Notes under the pieces: generated by a model
The model's database searches: none
Told to the model about the DNA's origin: nothing
Seen by the model: only the letters and a program-made list of their open reading frames with translations
Source of the DNA: Bacteroidaceae bacterium
GTDB lineage: Bacteria > Bacteroidota > Bacteroidia > Bacteroidales > Bacteroidaceae
Length of the DNA: 64,000 nucleotides
Direction of reading: 5' to 3'
Assembly: GCA_017555875.1 (NCBI GenBank)
Contig: JAFZFN010000008.1
Span: 1-64,000, forward strand
In this document: positions 16,883 to 25,347 of the stretch, in pieces
Layout of the letters: each line of letters begins with the position of its first letter
Numbering within the stretch: the stretch's first letter is position 1
Program-made: the position numbers and the translations under genes

Positions 16883-18496
16883 TTAGAAGTTCACCATTGC
16901 TCCCATCAGCACATTGAAGCCCTGCGAAGGGTATCCTGCATAGTACGAATGGCGACGATTGAGGAGGTTGTGTGCATCGCAGAAGAGAGTGCATCGCTTG
17001 TTGAGTGCATAGTGAGCGCCAAGGCTCCAGTTGACAATCGCGCGTTCCCTATCGGCCACGTTGGTATCGGTGAATGACACCCACTGCAGCGTGGTGTAGG
17101 CATACAGATTGGTAATGATGCGCACACGGGCCTCCACGTCCATCGCGAACTGAGGAGCACGGGCGAGCAGGGCACGATCACCCTTGAGCATCCAGTGCTG
17201 ATACTCTCCCTTTGCCGAGAGGCTCAACAGGTCCTTGTAGTCGTAGCTGACGCCAGCATCGGCGGCAAGCACCTGGGCATTGTGGTTGGCCACACCCGTG
17301 TAGGTCACTCCCAGCGTGTCGACTCTCGTGCTGAAGAGAGCATCGGAGAGCACCTTGTATCCGCCTCCAAGATGGAGGTGCAGTCCCTCGACGAGGCGCA
17401 CATTGCCACTCAGGTGAGCATTGACAAACGTGTAGGTGGGCATCACCTGCTCATGGGCCATCCAGTAGGGCGACACCTCGTAGAGGCTGGCAAAAGAGTG
17501 CATGTCGCGACCTCCATCAAGCTGGAGATGGAGGGAGAATTGCTCGGCAGGCACATAGCTAACGCTGCACTCGGGAGACAGCTGCAGAGGATGCTCTGCA
17601 TGCCTTCCAGTGAGGAAGCTCATATTGAGCCCACTCACCACGTGCAGTGCACCTCGCTGGAGTTCCCATCGCGGAGTGAGCTCCAAGGAGTGCAACGCAC
17701 GATAGTCGGGCAATCCATGATAGGCCAACAGGTCGCTCTGCACAGCTACCGACGCCCTACCCCACTCATAGAGATCCATGCCCACAGCCACCTCGCTCCT
17801 CACACGATTCTCACGGTGGGGGTGTATGTTGCCGAGATGAGCGTAGCGGTCAAAGTAGCTGTAGGCCAGATTGGCCTGATAGAAGTAATGCTCCTTGACC
17901 ATGCCCTTGACCCCTACATGAGCGCTGAGATGGCTAGACTTCTGATTGCATGCTGCTGCGCCCAGATAGTTGTATCGGTAGTGAGCAGCATCGAGCCCCG
18001 CATTGAGCGTGGCGCGGGCAAATGCCACATCATAGTCAGCCCCTATGGCCATGTCGTACAAGTGTGAGCGCCACTTGTCCCCATCGGCAAGTTTGAGGTT
18101 ACCGTTCCATCCGTCCAGATGGCCTTTGAGGGCCAAGTCATGCTCCCCCCAGCAGAGCTTATAGGCCGCCATTGCTGCGAGGTTGTTGTAGTTGCCATAT
18201 CCCAGATGTGCATATCCTGGCATCGAGGGACTGGGTGCTAGTGCGACAAGCTCCACGGGCTGTGTCTGATGCTCCAATCGTGGTAGGGCGACGCTCTCAT
18301 CAGCATACACCACGTCCTCCTTGCCCATCGAGGGCTTCACCTCCTCGGGTATGAAGTTACGCTTCACCGCACCGGCAATGATGGGATTGTATGTGCTCTC
18401 GACCAGCACCATTCGGTTTATCGTGTCGCCAGGAGTCTGCGCCACAGCAGTGGCTGTCATAAGCGACGCAAGCAATATAGATAAGGTATTCTTCAT
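16883..18496 (-). CDS. Outer-membrane beta-barrel protein (TonB-receptor-like barrel without plug)
   Basis: A 537-residue protein with a signal peptide (about 1-19, TAVAQ), then a short periplasmic stretch and a series of amphipathic strands rich in Tyr/His, ending in VNF-stop, the usual barrel signature. No plug domain or TonB box is visible and the length is well below a full TonB-dependent receptor. It starts 29 bp after the stop of the TPR gene, so the pair is one operon and may form one envelope complex. The transported substrate is unknown. Confidence 0.7.
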   Translation of the reverse strand: MKNTLSILLASLMTATAVAQTPGDTINRMVLVESTYNPIIAGAVKRNFIPEEVKPSMGKEDVVYADESVALPRLEHQTQPVELVALAPSPSMPGYAHLGYGNYNNLAAMAAYKLCWGEHDLALKGHLDGWNGNLKLADGDKWRSHLYDMAIGADYDVAFARATLNAGLDAAHYRYNYLGAAACNQKSSHLSAHVGVKGMVKEHYFYQANLAYSYFDRYAHLGNIHPHRENRVRSEVAVGMDLYEWGRASVAVQSDLLAYHGLPDYRALHSLELTPRWELQRGALHVVSGLNMSFLTGRHAEHPLQLSPECSVSYVPAEQFSLHLQLDGGRDMHSFASLYEVSPYWMAHEQVMPTYTFVNAHLSGNVRLVEGLHLHLGGGYKVLSDALFSTRVDTLGVTYTGVANHNAQVLAADAGVSYDYKDLLSLSAKGEYQHWMLKGDRALLARAPQFAMDVEARVRIITNLYAYTTLQWVSFTDTNVADRERAIVNWSLGAHYALNKRCTLFCDAHNLLNRRHSYYAGYPSQGFNVLMGAMVNF

Positions 18497-18525
18497 TGTT
18501 CAGTCTTTATATATATGGTGATGGA

Positions 18526-21500
18526 TTAATAGCTCATCTTACTCTCGAGTGTTGTCAGTCGCTCCTCAATCATGTCTGCGATGTCGTCCTGTGCATTGTA
18601 GCTCTGACTCAGCGAGATGAGGTATTGCTTGGCCTCGATGTACTGCTCCTTCTTGATGTACACATCGGCCAGCAGCACGAAGCTGCGTGCCAACCAATAG
18701 GCATGGGGTGTGCTGACGTTGATGTAGTCGAGCACCTCCTGCTCTGCCTTGTCGTACTGACGGATGTTGTAGTAGATCTGTGCCAGCTGATACTTTGCCT
18801 CCGCACCATACACATTGCGTGTGTCGTGCGACAGCGCCACGAGGTCATCGACAGCCGCCTCGCTCTTCCCTTGTGTGAGGTATGCCTTGGCTCTGTAGTA
18901 GCGCAGCTCGGTGGCTATCTCCGGCACCAGTCTGCTGTTGGCGAGCGCCACGGCCGTCTCCTTGACGATGACATCGGTCATGCCCAACACTTGGGCCGAG
19001 CGCAAGCGATGCACCTGAGCATGGAGCTTCGTGGCCGCATTGTCGGTGAGGTCAATGAGGGCACCATAGTTCTCGAGGGCCAGCTCATAGTCCTTGTGAT
19101 TGTAGGCCATGTCGGCCATCATGCGCGTGGCCTCCTCGCAGTACTTGCTATTGCTCTGCGCCATCACCTGCTGCAGATGCTGCTTGGTCTGTGCATAGTC
19201 GTCGGCCTTGTAATAGATGCATCCCAGGTAGTAGTGTGCATGGGTGACATAGGCTCCTGTGGGGAACTGCCCGAGATACTTCGCAAAGCTCTCCTTGGCC
19301 CCCTTCTCATCGCCACGCATGTAGGCCATCTCAGCCGCCTTGTAGGTGAGTGAGTCATGTTCGCTCACCTCGATACCCGCCATGCCCTTCGTCTGCGAAG
19401 CATACTCCACGTAGCTGTCCACCATGTTTTCCTCGACGTAGAGGTTCTTGAGGTCACGCATAGCTACCTGAGCCTGCTCGCTGCCGGGATAGTTCTTGAT
19501 GACCTCCTTATAAGCCTGTATCGCTGCCCTTACGCGTCCGCTCTGGTAGTGTATGAGTGCGATCTCGTTGCCCGCCTTGGGGGCATACTGGCTCTTGGGA
19601 TAGCGCTCGACGAGCTGCTCGAAGGCCACGATGGCCTGTGTGCCATTGTCGAGCTGCACATAGGCTCGTCCCTTCTCGTAGAGGGCGTCGTCTATGTAGT
19701 CAGACTGCGGAAAGTTCTCGACGAGGTAGGTCAGCGTGCCCACCTTGTCGGCATATCGTCCCGACAGTCCCTGGGTGAATGCCTTCTGATACACGGCATA
19801 GTCAGCCTGCGAGGGGTCGGTGTTGATGGCATTGTTGTAGGCCGTCTCGGCTGCGGTGTACTTACGCGAATAGAAGTAGCAGTCACCTATGCGCATCTGT
19901 GCGTCGGCAATGGTGGTCTTGTCCATGAGTCGTGAGGTCACCGCCTCGGTCTTCATCAGTCGGTCAAACTGCTTGAAGGCCTGCTGATAGTTCTTCTGCA
20001 CGAAATAGGTGTAACCCAATCCATACAATCCCCGTCCGTAGGTAAGTCCTCGCTGGTCGGGCGCCACCTTGAGATACTGCGCATAGTCTCTCGACGCTTG
20101 ATTATAGTTGCCGCTGCGGAAGTGCGCCTCGCCTCTCCAGAATAGTGCCTCGGCATAGGTCTGCCGGTCATAGTCGCCCACCTTGACCGACTCGTTCAGT
20201 CGGCCGACAGCTGTGCGCATGTCGCCACGGGCAAAGGCCTCCACGCCAGCCTTGTAGAGCAGCATCTGCTTGGCCTCGAGGATGGTCGTGCTGGGCTGCT
20301 GTATCTTGGCTATCGACTGCAGGGCAGCGTCATAGTTGCGTGTCTTCACATAGCTCTCCACCAAGCAGGCATTGACACGGTCGGCATATCTCGATTGGGG
20401 GAACTCGCTCAGGAAGCGTTCAAAGACGCCTATCGTCTCACCGAAGCCCACATAAGAGGTCTCGTGCATACACACGGCATAGTTATACATGGCTCGCTCG
20501 CGCAGCGTGGCATCGGCATGCATCGCTGCAGCCTGCTCGAAGCATAGGCGGGCCTTGTTCTTGTCGTCCAGTGCCAGATAGGATAGTCCGGCATGCAGGA
20601 GTGCGTTCTGAGTCACGGCATCCTCCTCCTCGCCAACCATGGCAAACAACTCGGGAGCACGCAGGTGCTCACCCGTGTTGTAGTGGGCCATACCGAGCAG
20701 ATACAGTGTCTCTCGCTTGGGGTGATCGGCCTTGACCAGATACTCCTCGAGCACCACTGCCGCCTGCAGGTATCGCTGCTGCCCATAGAGGGCCTCGCCC
20801 TGGATGCGTATCATGTCCACCCTGTAGCAACCATCAGCATAGCGCTCTATGTAGTCGGCGGCCATCTGCTCGGCCTCGGCATATTCCTTGGTCTCCAGCA
20901 TGATCTCGGCCAGGTAGTAGCTCGCCTGATGGAGGTAACGCTCCTTCGTCTGGGCACCCTTGAACCCCTTCACCGCCTCCTCGTAGCGCTTGCCTACGTA
21001 GTTGATGTAGGCCGCATAGTATTCCACCTCATCGTCATATCTGTCGCTGATGAGGCTCAGTATGTCGAGCTGCAGGGCAGCCTCCTCCTCGCGTCCCTCC
21101 TCCATCATCGCCAGCGCATAGACCAATATCAGCCCATCGCGCTCCTCATCGCCGAGGAGGTCGGGATTCACCTCCTGCATGCCACTCGTCACCTTCGCAT
21201 AGTCGCCTTGGGCATAGTAGCTCATGAGCGCCAGTGCCCTCATGCGGTTCTGCTCGGGAGCGTCGGGGTAAGCCTTCAGGTAGCGCTCTATGGCCACACT
21301 TGCTGTCGCGGCATCCTCGTGGTAGGCGATGAGCGCCGCCAGCGCTTCCGCCTCGCGTTCCTGCAGGTCGGTGAGCTCGCTCTGTCGGAGCCGTTCCACA
21401 AGCTCCCCTGCTAAGGGGTAACTACCCATCTCGCAGAGCCTCTCTGCCTCGCTCAGCAGCTGCTCTGCACACACCTCTCGCTGGTGTGCTACACTCACTT

Positions 21501-21561
21501 GCTGAGCACACACAGGCATCAAGCCACAAGCCAGCAATGCTATCACAATCGTCTTCTTCAT
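18526..21561 (-). CDS. Large periplasmic tetratricopeptide-repeat protein
   Basis: A 1011-residue protein with a signal peptide (about 1-19, PVCAQ) and TPR/SEL-type helical repeats over nearly the whole chain (for example ALFWRGEAHFRSGNYNQA and DALYEKGRAYVQLDNGTQA). No enzymatic domain is visible. Such solenoids scaffold protein complexes; some stretches resemble BamD/YbgF-type outer-membrane TPR modules. The barrel gene follows after 29 bp, which suggests a periplasmic partner for that barrel. The gene is a little more GC-rich than its surroundings but otherwise ordinary. Confidence 0.8.
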   Translation of the reverse strand: MKKTIVIALLACGLMPVCAQQVSVAHQREVCAEQLLSEAERLCEMGSYPLAGELVERLRQSELTDLQEREAEALAALIAYHEDAATASVAIERYLKAYPDAPEQNRMRALALMSYYAQGDYAKVTSGMQEVNPDLLGDEERDGLILVYALAMMEEGREEEAALQLDILSLISDRYDDEVEYYAAYINYVGKRYEEAVKGFKGAQTKERYLHQASYYLAEIMLETKEYAEAEQMAADYIERYADGCYRVDMIRIQGEALYGQQRYLQAAVVLEEYLVKADHPKRETLYLLGMAHYNTGEHLRAPELFAMVGEEEDAVTQNALLHAGLSYLALDDKNKARLCFEQAAAMHADATLRERAMYNYAVCMHETSYVGFGETIGVFERFLSEFPQSRYADRVNACLVESYVKTRNYDAALQSIAKIQQPSTTILEAKQMLLYKAGVEAFARGDMRTAVGRLNESVKVGDYDRQTYAEALFWRGEAHFRSGNYNQASRDYAQYLKVAPDQRGLTYGRGLYGLGYTYFVQKNYQQAFKQFDRLMKTEAVTSRLMDKTTIADAQMRIGDCYFYSRKYTAAETAYNNAINTDPSQADYAVYQKAFTQGLSGRYADKVGTLTYLVENFPQSDYIDDALYEKGRAYVQLDNGTQAIVAFEQLVERYPKSQYAPKAGNEIALIHYQSGRVRAAIQAYKEVIKNYPGSEQAQVAMRDLKNLYVEENMVDSYVEYASQTKGMAGIEVSEHDSLTYKAAEMAYMRGDEKGAKESFAKYLGQFPTGAYVTHAHYYLGCIYYKADDYAQTKQHLQQVMAQSNSKYCEEATRMMADMAYNHKDYELALENYGALIDLTDNAATKLHAQVHRLRSAQVLGMTDVIVKETAVALANSRLVPEIATELRYYRAKAYLTQGKSEAAVDDLVALSHDTRNVYGAEAKYQLAQIYYNIRQYDKAEQEVLDYINVSTPHAYWLARSFVLLADVYIKKEQYIEAKQYLISLSQSYNAQDDIADMIEERLTTLESKMSY

Positions 21562-21623
21562 TATACCTAATATCTATAAGGGAGATTATTCATAAAACAA
21601 TACTAAACTAACCCACACACCCG

Positions 21624-22607
21624 TCAGCGGCCATACTGCTGCTTTATCTGTTCGAATATCCCAAACAATTCCTCCACCGTCTCGGCCCTCAGCATGGCGA
21701 TGCGCAGCTGCTTGAAGTCGGGCAACCCCTTGAAGAGCGGTGTGGCCGCCAGGTGGCGGCGTATGTGCAGTATGCCACGACGCTCGTCGAGTCGTGCCAC
21801 GCTCCGCGTCACCTGTTCGCGTAGGATATCCATGCGCTCGTCGAAGGTCAGGGGAGGCAGGTGTTCGCCCGTCTCCAGATAGTGCTTCACCTCGCGGAAT
21901 ATCCACGGTCTGCCGAAGCTGGCCCGGCCTATCATCACCGCGTCCACACCATAGCGGTCAAAGCACTCCTTGGCCCTCTCGGGCGTGGTGATGTCACCAT
22001 TGCCGATGATGGGTATATGCATGCGGGGATTGTTCTTCACCTCCCCGATGAGTGTCCAGTCGGCCTCGCCCGTGTACATCTGTGCACGAGTGCGACCATG
22101 GATGGTGAGCGCCTTGATACCGCAGTCCTGCAGCTGCTCGGCCAGGTCGACGATGATCTTCGAGCTCTCATCCCATCCGAGACGAGTCTTCACCGTCACG
22201 GGAGTCTTCACCGCATCGACCACCGAGCGCACGATGTCGAGCATCAGCGGCACATTCTGCAGCATGCCTGCCCCCGCCCCTTTGCCTGCCACGCGCTTCA
22301 CGGGACAGCCGAAGTTGAGGTCTATGATGTCGGGCTTCACCGTCTCCACGATGCGTGCCGCCTCCGTCATCGAGTCTACGTCACGCCCATAGATCTGTAT
22401 CGCCACGGGGCGCTCCTCGTCGCTGATGGTGAGCTTCTGCATCGACTTGTTCACCTGACGGATGAGGGCATCGCTCGACACGAACTCCGTGTACACGAGG
22501 TCGGCACCAAACTCCTTGCACATCAGCCTGAAGCCCAGGTCAGTAACATCCTCCATCGGTGCCAGCAGCACCGGATACTTGCCTAATTCTATATGGTCTA
22601 TCTTCAT
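21624..22607 (-). CDS. dusB: tRNA-dihydrouridine synthase
   Basis: A 327-residue FMN TIM-barrel enzyme that reduces uridine to dihydrouridine in tRNA with NADPH. The N-terminus carries LLAPMEDVTD for flavin binding, and catalytic Cys101 sits in NFGCPV, followed by the Lys/Gly-rich KRVAGKGAGAG. C-terminal helices bind tRNA. It is the DusB-type subfamily by overall resemblance, though bacterial Dus subtypes are hard to separate by eye. It stands alone, 62 bp upstream of the TPR gene on the same strand. Confidence 0.92.
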   Translation of the reverse strand: MKIDHIELGKYPVLLAPMEDVTDLGFRLMCKEFGADLVYTEFVSSDALIRQVNKSMQKLTISDEERPVAIQIYGRDVDSMTEAARIVETVKPDIIDLNFGCPVKRVAGKGAGAGMLQNVPLMLDIVRSVVDAVKTPVTVKTRLGWDESSKIIVDLAEQLQDCGIKALTIHGRTRAQMYTGEADWTLIGEVKNNPRMHIPIIGNGDITTPERAKECFDRYGVDAVMIGRASFGRPWIFREVKHYLETGEHLPPLTFDERMDILREQVTRSVARLDERRGILHIRRHLAATPLFKGLPDFKQLRIAMLRAETVEELFGIFEQIKQQYGR

Positions 22608-22720
22608 TGGGGTGTAAAATTACTGCAAATTTTTGACTTTACGAAGACATACCCTCCTTTACTTTATTTTTAAGGGATAGAGGGAGATTGTTTTAGGAGA
22701 TAAAGGGAGAGGGCCCCTTT

Positions 22721-23557
22721 TCAGCCGAGTATCTTCTCAGCCATCTCAAATCCGTGGCGGTAGAGGGCGTTCATCTTGTCCATATCGGTCTCGATGCGGG
22801 CTACGTCGACGGGATGGTCGGGGCGGATGACGGTGATGCGCCCCTCGCGCTCGAGCTGCTCGACCCACGCGAGCTGGGCATTGTAGCGCTTGCCTCGGGT
22901 GATCAGGGCCTCGCGCAGCTGGGGGTAGCGGCGATAGATGAAGGGTGGCAGGTGAGGGGGCTTCTCCTCCTTGCGGTAGCCGAGCTGGCGGGTGAGCACC
23001 ACGACGGCATGCCCGTAGCCTTGGTCGAAGGCGCGGGCGAGGGGGATGGAGTCGGCTATGCCGCCATCGAGCATGGGGAGGCCGTCGACATGGGCGATGG
23101 GACAAGCAAAGGGGAGGGCCGAGGAGGCTCGCACGATGTCGATGATGCGCTCGGGGCTCTCCTTCTCCTCGAGGTATACAGCACGGCCTGTGAGGCAGTC
23201 GGTGGCTACGCTCTCCACACGCATGGGGTTGGCACGATAGGCTGCATAGTCGTAGGGCCAGAGCGTCTCGGGCAGCTCGCGGTAGAGAAGGTCCATGTCC
23301 ATGATGCTGTGGTGACGCCACAGGTTGCGCACGCCGAGGTAGTGGCGCTCGGCCTGCAGGTCGGCAAAGGTATACTTGGCTCGGCCGCGCTGATGGGAGG
23401 CAAACGAGAGAGCATTGCTCGACCCTGCCGACACGGCCACGAGGTAAGGGAAGGTGATGTGGTGGTCGGTCATCCAGTCGAGCACGCCGCTGGTGAAGAC
23501 ACCGCGCATGCCGCCTCCTTCAAGTACCAGTGCTGTATGTTTGAACTTGTCTTTCAT
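22721..23557 (-). CDS. Patatin-like phospholipase
   Basis: A 278-residue patatin-fold acyl hydrolase. The oxyanion loop GGGMRG is at residues 14-19, the nucleophile Ser43 in AVSAGSS (first Gly of GxSxG replaced by Ala), and the catalytic Asp in LDGGIADS near 167. It probably hydrolyses phospholipid or other acyl esters. There is no signal peptide, so a cytoplasmic or inner-leaflet role is likely. The 5' side carries the 22-bp palindromic array at 23588-23697, which would fall in its promoter or leader. Confidence 0.88.
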   Translation of the reverse strand: MKDKFKHTALVLEGGGMRGVFTSGVLDWMTDHHITFPYLVAVSAGSSNALSFASHQRGRAKYTFADLQAERHYLGVRNLWRHHSIMDMDLLYRELPETLWPYDYAAYRANPMRVESVATDCLTGRAVYLEEKESPERIIDIVRASSALPFACPIAHVDGLPMLDGGIADSIPLARAFDQGYGHAVVVLTRQLGYRKEEKPPHLPPFIYRRYPQLREALITRGKRYNAQLAWVEQLEREGRITVIRPDHPVDVARIETDMDKMNALYRHGFEMAEKILG

Positions 23558-23587
23558 CGTAGTTGCATGATTAAAGGCTGTTTGTTT

Positions 23588-23697
23588 TTTTCACTCTGTT
23601 GAAAAAATATTTTCACTTCGTTGAAAAAACTTTTTCGCTTTGTTGAAAATAAATTTTCATTATAGTGAAAAAATTTTTGCAAGGCATCAAAAAGTCT
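23588..23697. repeat. Tandem array of 22-bp near-palindromic units
   Basis: Four units in exact 22-bp register (23588, 23610, 23632 and 23654) follow TTTTCxCT..GTTGAAAAA, each an imperfect dyad, with a degenerate fifth at 23676. TTGCAAG (23678) and CTTGCAA pair at the right end as a 7-bp stem. The third unit shares 19 identical bases, in reverse complement, with 368-386 in the MITE-like element. It lies directly upstream of the patatin gene. Confidence 0.8.
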
Positions 23698-23744
23698 TGC
23701 AAAACACGTATATTTATTTGTTTAACAATACATTGCGCAGCACT

Positions 23745-24188
23745 TCACCACAAGTAATCTTCTGTGTAGGCATCAAATGCAGGACGCTCCGTTATGCCCT
23801 GCTGCTCTAATAGATTGTATATGGTCTCTTGCTCTATGGGAGTGATGAGTCTTGTGCCCTTGCGCATGCGATAATACATCGCCATGCCGAACGTAGCGAT
23901 GATACCATCCTTCATCACATGGGCCTGGTGCACGGTCATTGCCGACATCATCCGCACAAATCCGCGAGCATAGCGCACCTTCTCAGCCGAGCGGTACATG
24001 GGGCACTCTCCCTCCATCTGTGCCAGATACGCAGGACTGACGATGCTCCATCGCTGCACCTCGGCAGGCATCATCGCCATCGCCACGTGGCGCAAGCAGG
24101 TAGCCGCCTTCGGGCAATCGCCCTTGATGCAGAGGGCATAGTTATTAGGAACTTCTCCGTTTGTCTTAGTTGCAGAATTTTGTGTCAT
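23745..24188 (-). CDS. DUF6078-like small Cys-containing protein
   Basis: A 147-residue cytoplasmic protein starting at ATG 24188, placed there because a consensus promoter lies just upstream at 24221-24252. The N-terminal part has Cys20, Cys25, Cys31 and Cys62 in a C-x4-C-x5-C pattern plus a later Cys, which could bind zinc or an iron-sulfur cluster. The rest is helical with several Met-rich turns. It resembles Bacteroidales proteins grouped as DUF6078; no function is known to me. A 16-bp palindrome over the promoter suggests tight repression. Confidence 0.7.
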   Translation of the reverse strand: MTQNSATKTNGEVPNNYALCIKGDCPKAATCLRHVAMAMMPAEVQRWSIVSPAYLAQMEGECPMYRSAEKVRYARGFVRMMSAMTVHQAHVMKDGIIATFGMAMYYRMRKGTRLITPIEQETIYNLLEQQGITERPAFDAYTEDYLW

Positions 24189-24220
24189 AGTGTATCGATT
24201 TAAGTAGTTCTTTAATGGTA

Positions 24221-24252
24221 CAAATGTACCACTTTTATAGCGGAAAAGCAAA
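24221..24252 (-). promoter_or_regulatory. Promoter with overlapping operator-like palindrome
   Basis: On the minus strand TTTG (24252-24249), a 20-nt spacer, TACATTTG (24228-24221). The -7 box lies inside a perfect 7-2-7 dyad, TGGTACA-AA-TGTACCA, at about 24216-24231. A repressor bound there would block polymerase. No regulator gene adjoins; the nearest is oxyR at 25348. Confidence 0.75.
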
Positions 24253-24387
24253 TAATCTGATGATAGTGTGCGGAGTATTGAGCAGAAGATGCAATAAGGA
24301 ACCATAAAAGTTACTATTACTATATATTCCGTAGTAACAAAGAGATAGAAACTTTACCCCCTCAAAAAAAACAAACATCTCCCACGA

Positions 24388-24413
24388 CCGACACCCCCAC
24401 ACCGGGGTGTCGG
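24388..24413. terminator. Orphan perfect 10-bp hairpin
   Basis: CCGACACCCC (24388-24397) pairs with GGGGTGTCGG (24404-24413), with a 6-nt loop. TATTTATTTAT follows on the plus strand. On the minus strand a T8 run follows about 20 nt later. No gene on the plus strand ends here. It may end an unannotated transcript, or limit read-through from rubrerythrin. The rest of 24253-24546 holds nothing I can name. Confidence 0.5.
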
Positions 24414-24546
24414 TATTTATTTATCAATATAACAGCGCATTACAAGCAACTAACGACACCTCAGCCAAAATCCCCTTAAGATTAGATTCTATGGTGCAGA
24501 GGCCTTGCCGTTGCAGAACCTAAGTTGCAGGATATAGCATAAAAGC

Positions 24547-24577
24547 GAGGGAGCGCATCGTAACGACGCGCTCCCTC
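24547..24577 (-). terminator. Terminator after rubrerythrin
   Basis: GAGGGAGCGC (24547-24556) pairs with GCGCTCCCTC (24568-24577), a 10-bp perfect stem, followed on the minus strand by GCTTTTATGC. It lies 22 bp past the rubrerythrin stop. Confidence 0.75.
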
Positions 24578-24598
24578 TTGTCATTTATGTGGGTGTGA

Positions 24599-25177
24599 TT
24601 AGTAATTCTCCTTCTGCACCTCGAAGTATGCCTGAGGGTGCAAGCATGCAGGACATGCCTTGGGAGCCTCCTCGGCCTCGATGATGAAGCCACAGTTGCG
24701 GCACTGCCAGAACACCTTACCGTCCTTCACGAATACCTTGCCCTCCTCGACATTCTTCAAGAGCTCAAGGTAACGCTCCTCGTGACCCTTCTCAGCGATG
24801 GCGATGTTGCGGTACATAGCAGCGATGGCGGGGAAACCCTCTTCCTGGGCAATGTCGGCAAACTTGGGATAGTCATCTACCCACTCCTCGTGCTCACCGG
24901 CTGCGGCTGCGCGGAGGTTCTCCATGGTGGTGCCGATAACGCCTGCGGGGAACTTAGCGGTGATCTCTACCATGCCACCCTCGAGGTACTTGAACATGCG
25001 CTTAGCGTGCTCCTTCTCCTGCTCAGCAGTCTCGGTAAAGATGGCTGCAATCTGCTCATAGCCCTCTTTCTTGGCCTGGCTTGCGAAATAGGTGTAGCGC
25101 ATACGTGCCTGTGACTCGCCAGCGAATGACATCATAAGGTTCTTCTCAGTCTGTGTTCCAATAATACTCTTTGCCAT
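24599..25177 (-). CDS. rbr: Rubrerythrin
   Basis: A 192-residue non-haem iron protein that reduces hydrogen peroxide to water in anaerobes. An N-terminal four-helix ferritin-like domain carries the diiron ligands (Glu20 in FAGESQ, later EKEH and EKGHEE). The C-terminal rubredoxin-like domain has CRNCG and CPAC to bind a mononuclear iron. Length and order are standard. It is divergent from oxyR with 170 bp between and has its own consensus promoter, so OxyR control is likely. Confidence 0.97.
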   Translation of the reverse strand: MAKSIIGTQTEKNLMMSFAGESQARMRYTYFASQAKKEGYEQIAAIFTETAEQEKEHAKRMFKYLEGGMVEITAKFPAGVIGTTMENLRAAAAGEHEEWVDDYPKFADIAQEEGFPAIAAMYRNIAIAEKGHEERYLELLKNVEEGKVFVKDGKVFWQCRNCGFIIEAEEAPKACPACLHPQAYFEVQKENY

Positions 25178-25233
25178 AATTCTTGTATATGTTTTTAGTT
25201 GTTAATAGTCGTCTGTTGTTGTTTTTTCTGCTG

Positions 25234-25265
25234 CAAAGGTAATAGGAGTTTTCTTATTGTGCAAA
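25234..25265 (-). promoter_or_regulatory. Promoter of rubrerythrin
   Basis: Minus strand: TTTG at 25265-25262, a 20-nt spacer, TACCTTTG at 25241-25234, an exact match to the Bacteroidetes consensus. The start of transcription would be about 50 nt upstream of the ATG. The AT-rich stretch 25262-25285 between this and the oxyR promoter is the likely regulator-binding region. Confidence 0.85.
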
Positions 25266-25275
25266 TAGATTGCAT

Positions 25276-25311
25276 TTATTGACCGATATATGAAAACTAT
25301 TATTAACTTTG
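25276..25311 (+). promoter_or_regulatory. Putative promoter of oxyR
   Basis: TAACTTTG at 25304-25311 matches the -7 element; the upstream box is only a weak TTATTG near 25277-25281. It is divergent from and adjacent to the rubrerythrin promoter. Confidence 0.5.
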
Positions 25312-25347
25312 CAGAACTAACACTACACCTATTATATATACGTCATC

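Noticed and set aside
23588-23697. Possible CRISPR array
   Set aside because: Units are contiguous with no unique spacers, and no cas genes are present in the window.
24306-24546. tRNA or riboswitch in the gap before rubrerythrin
   Set aside because: No cloverleaf or known aptamer core could be seen; only simple hairpins are present.
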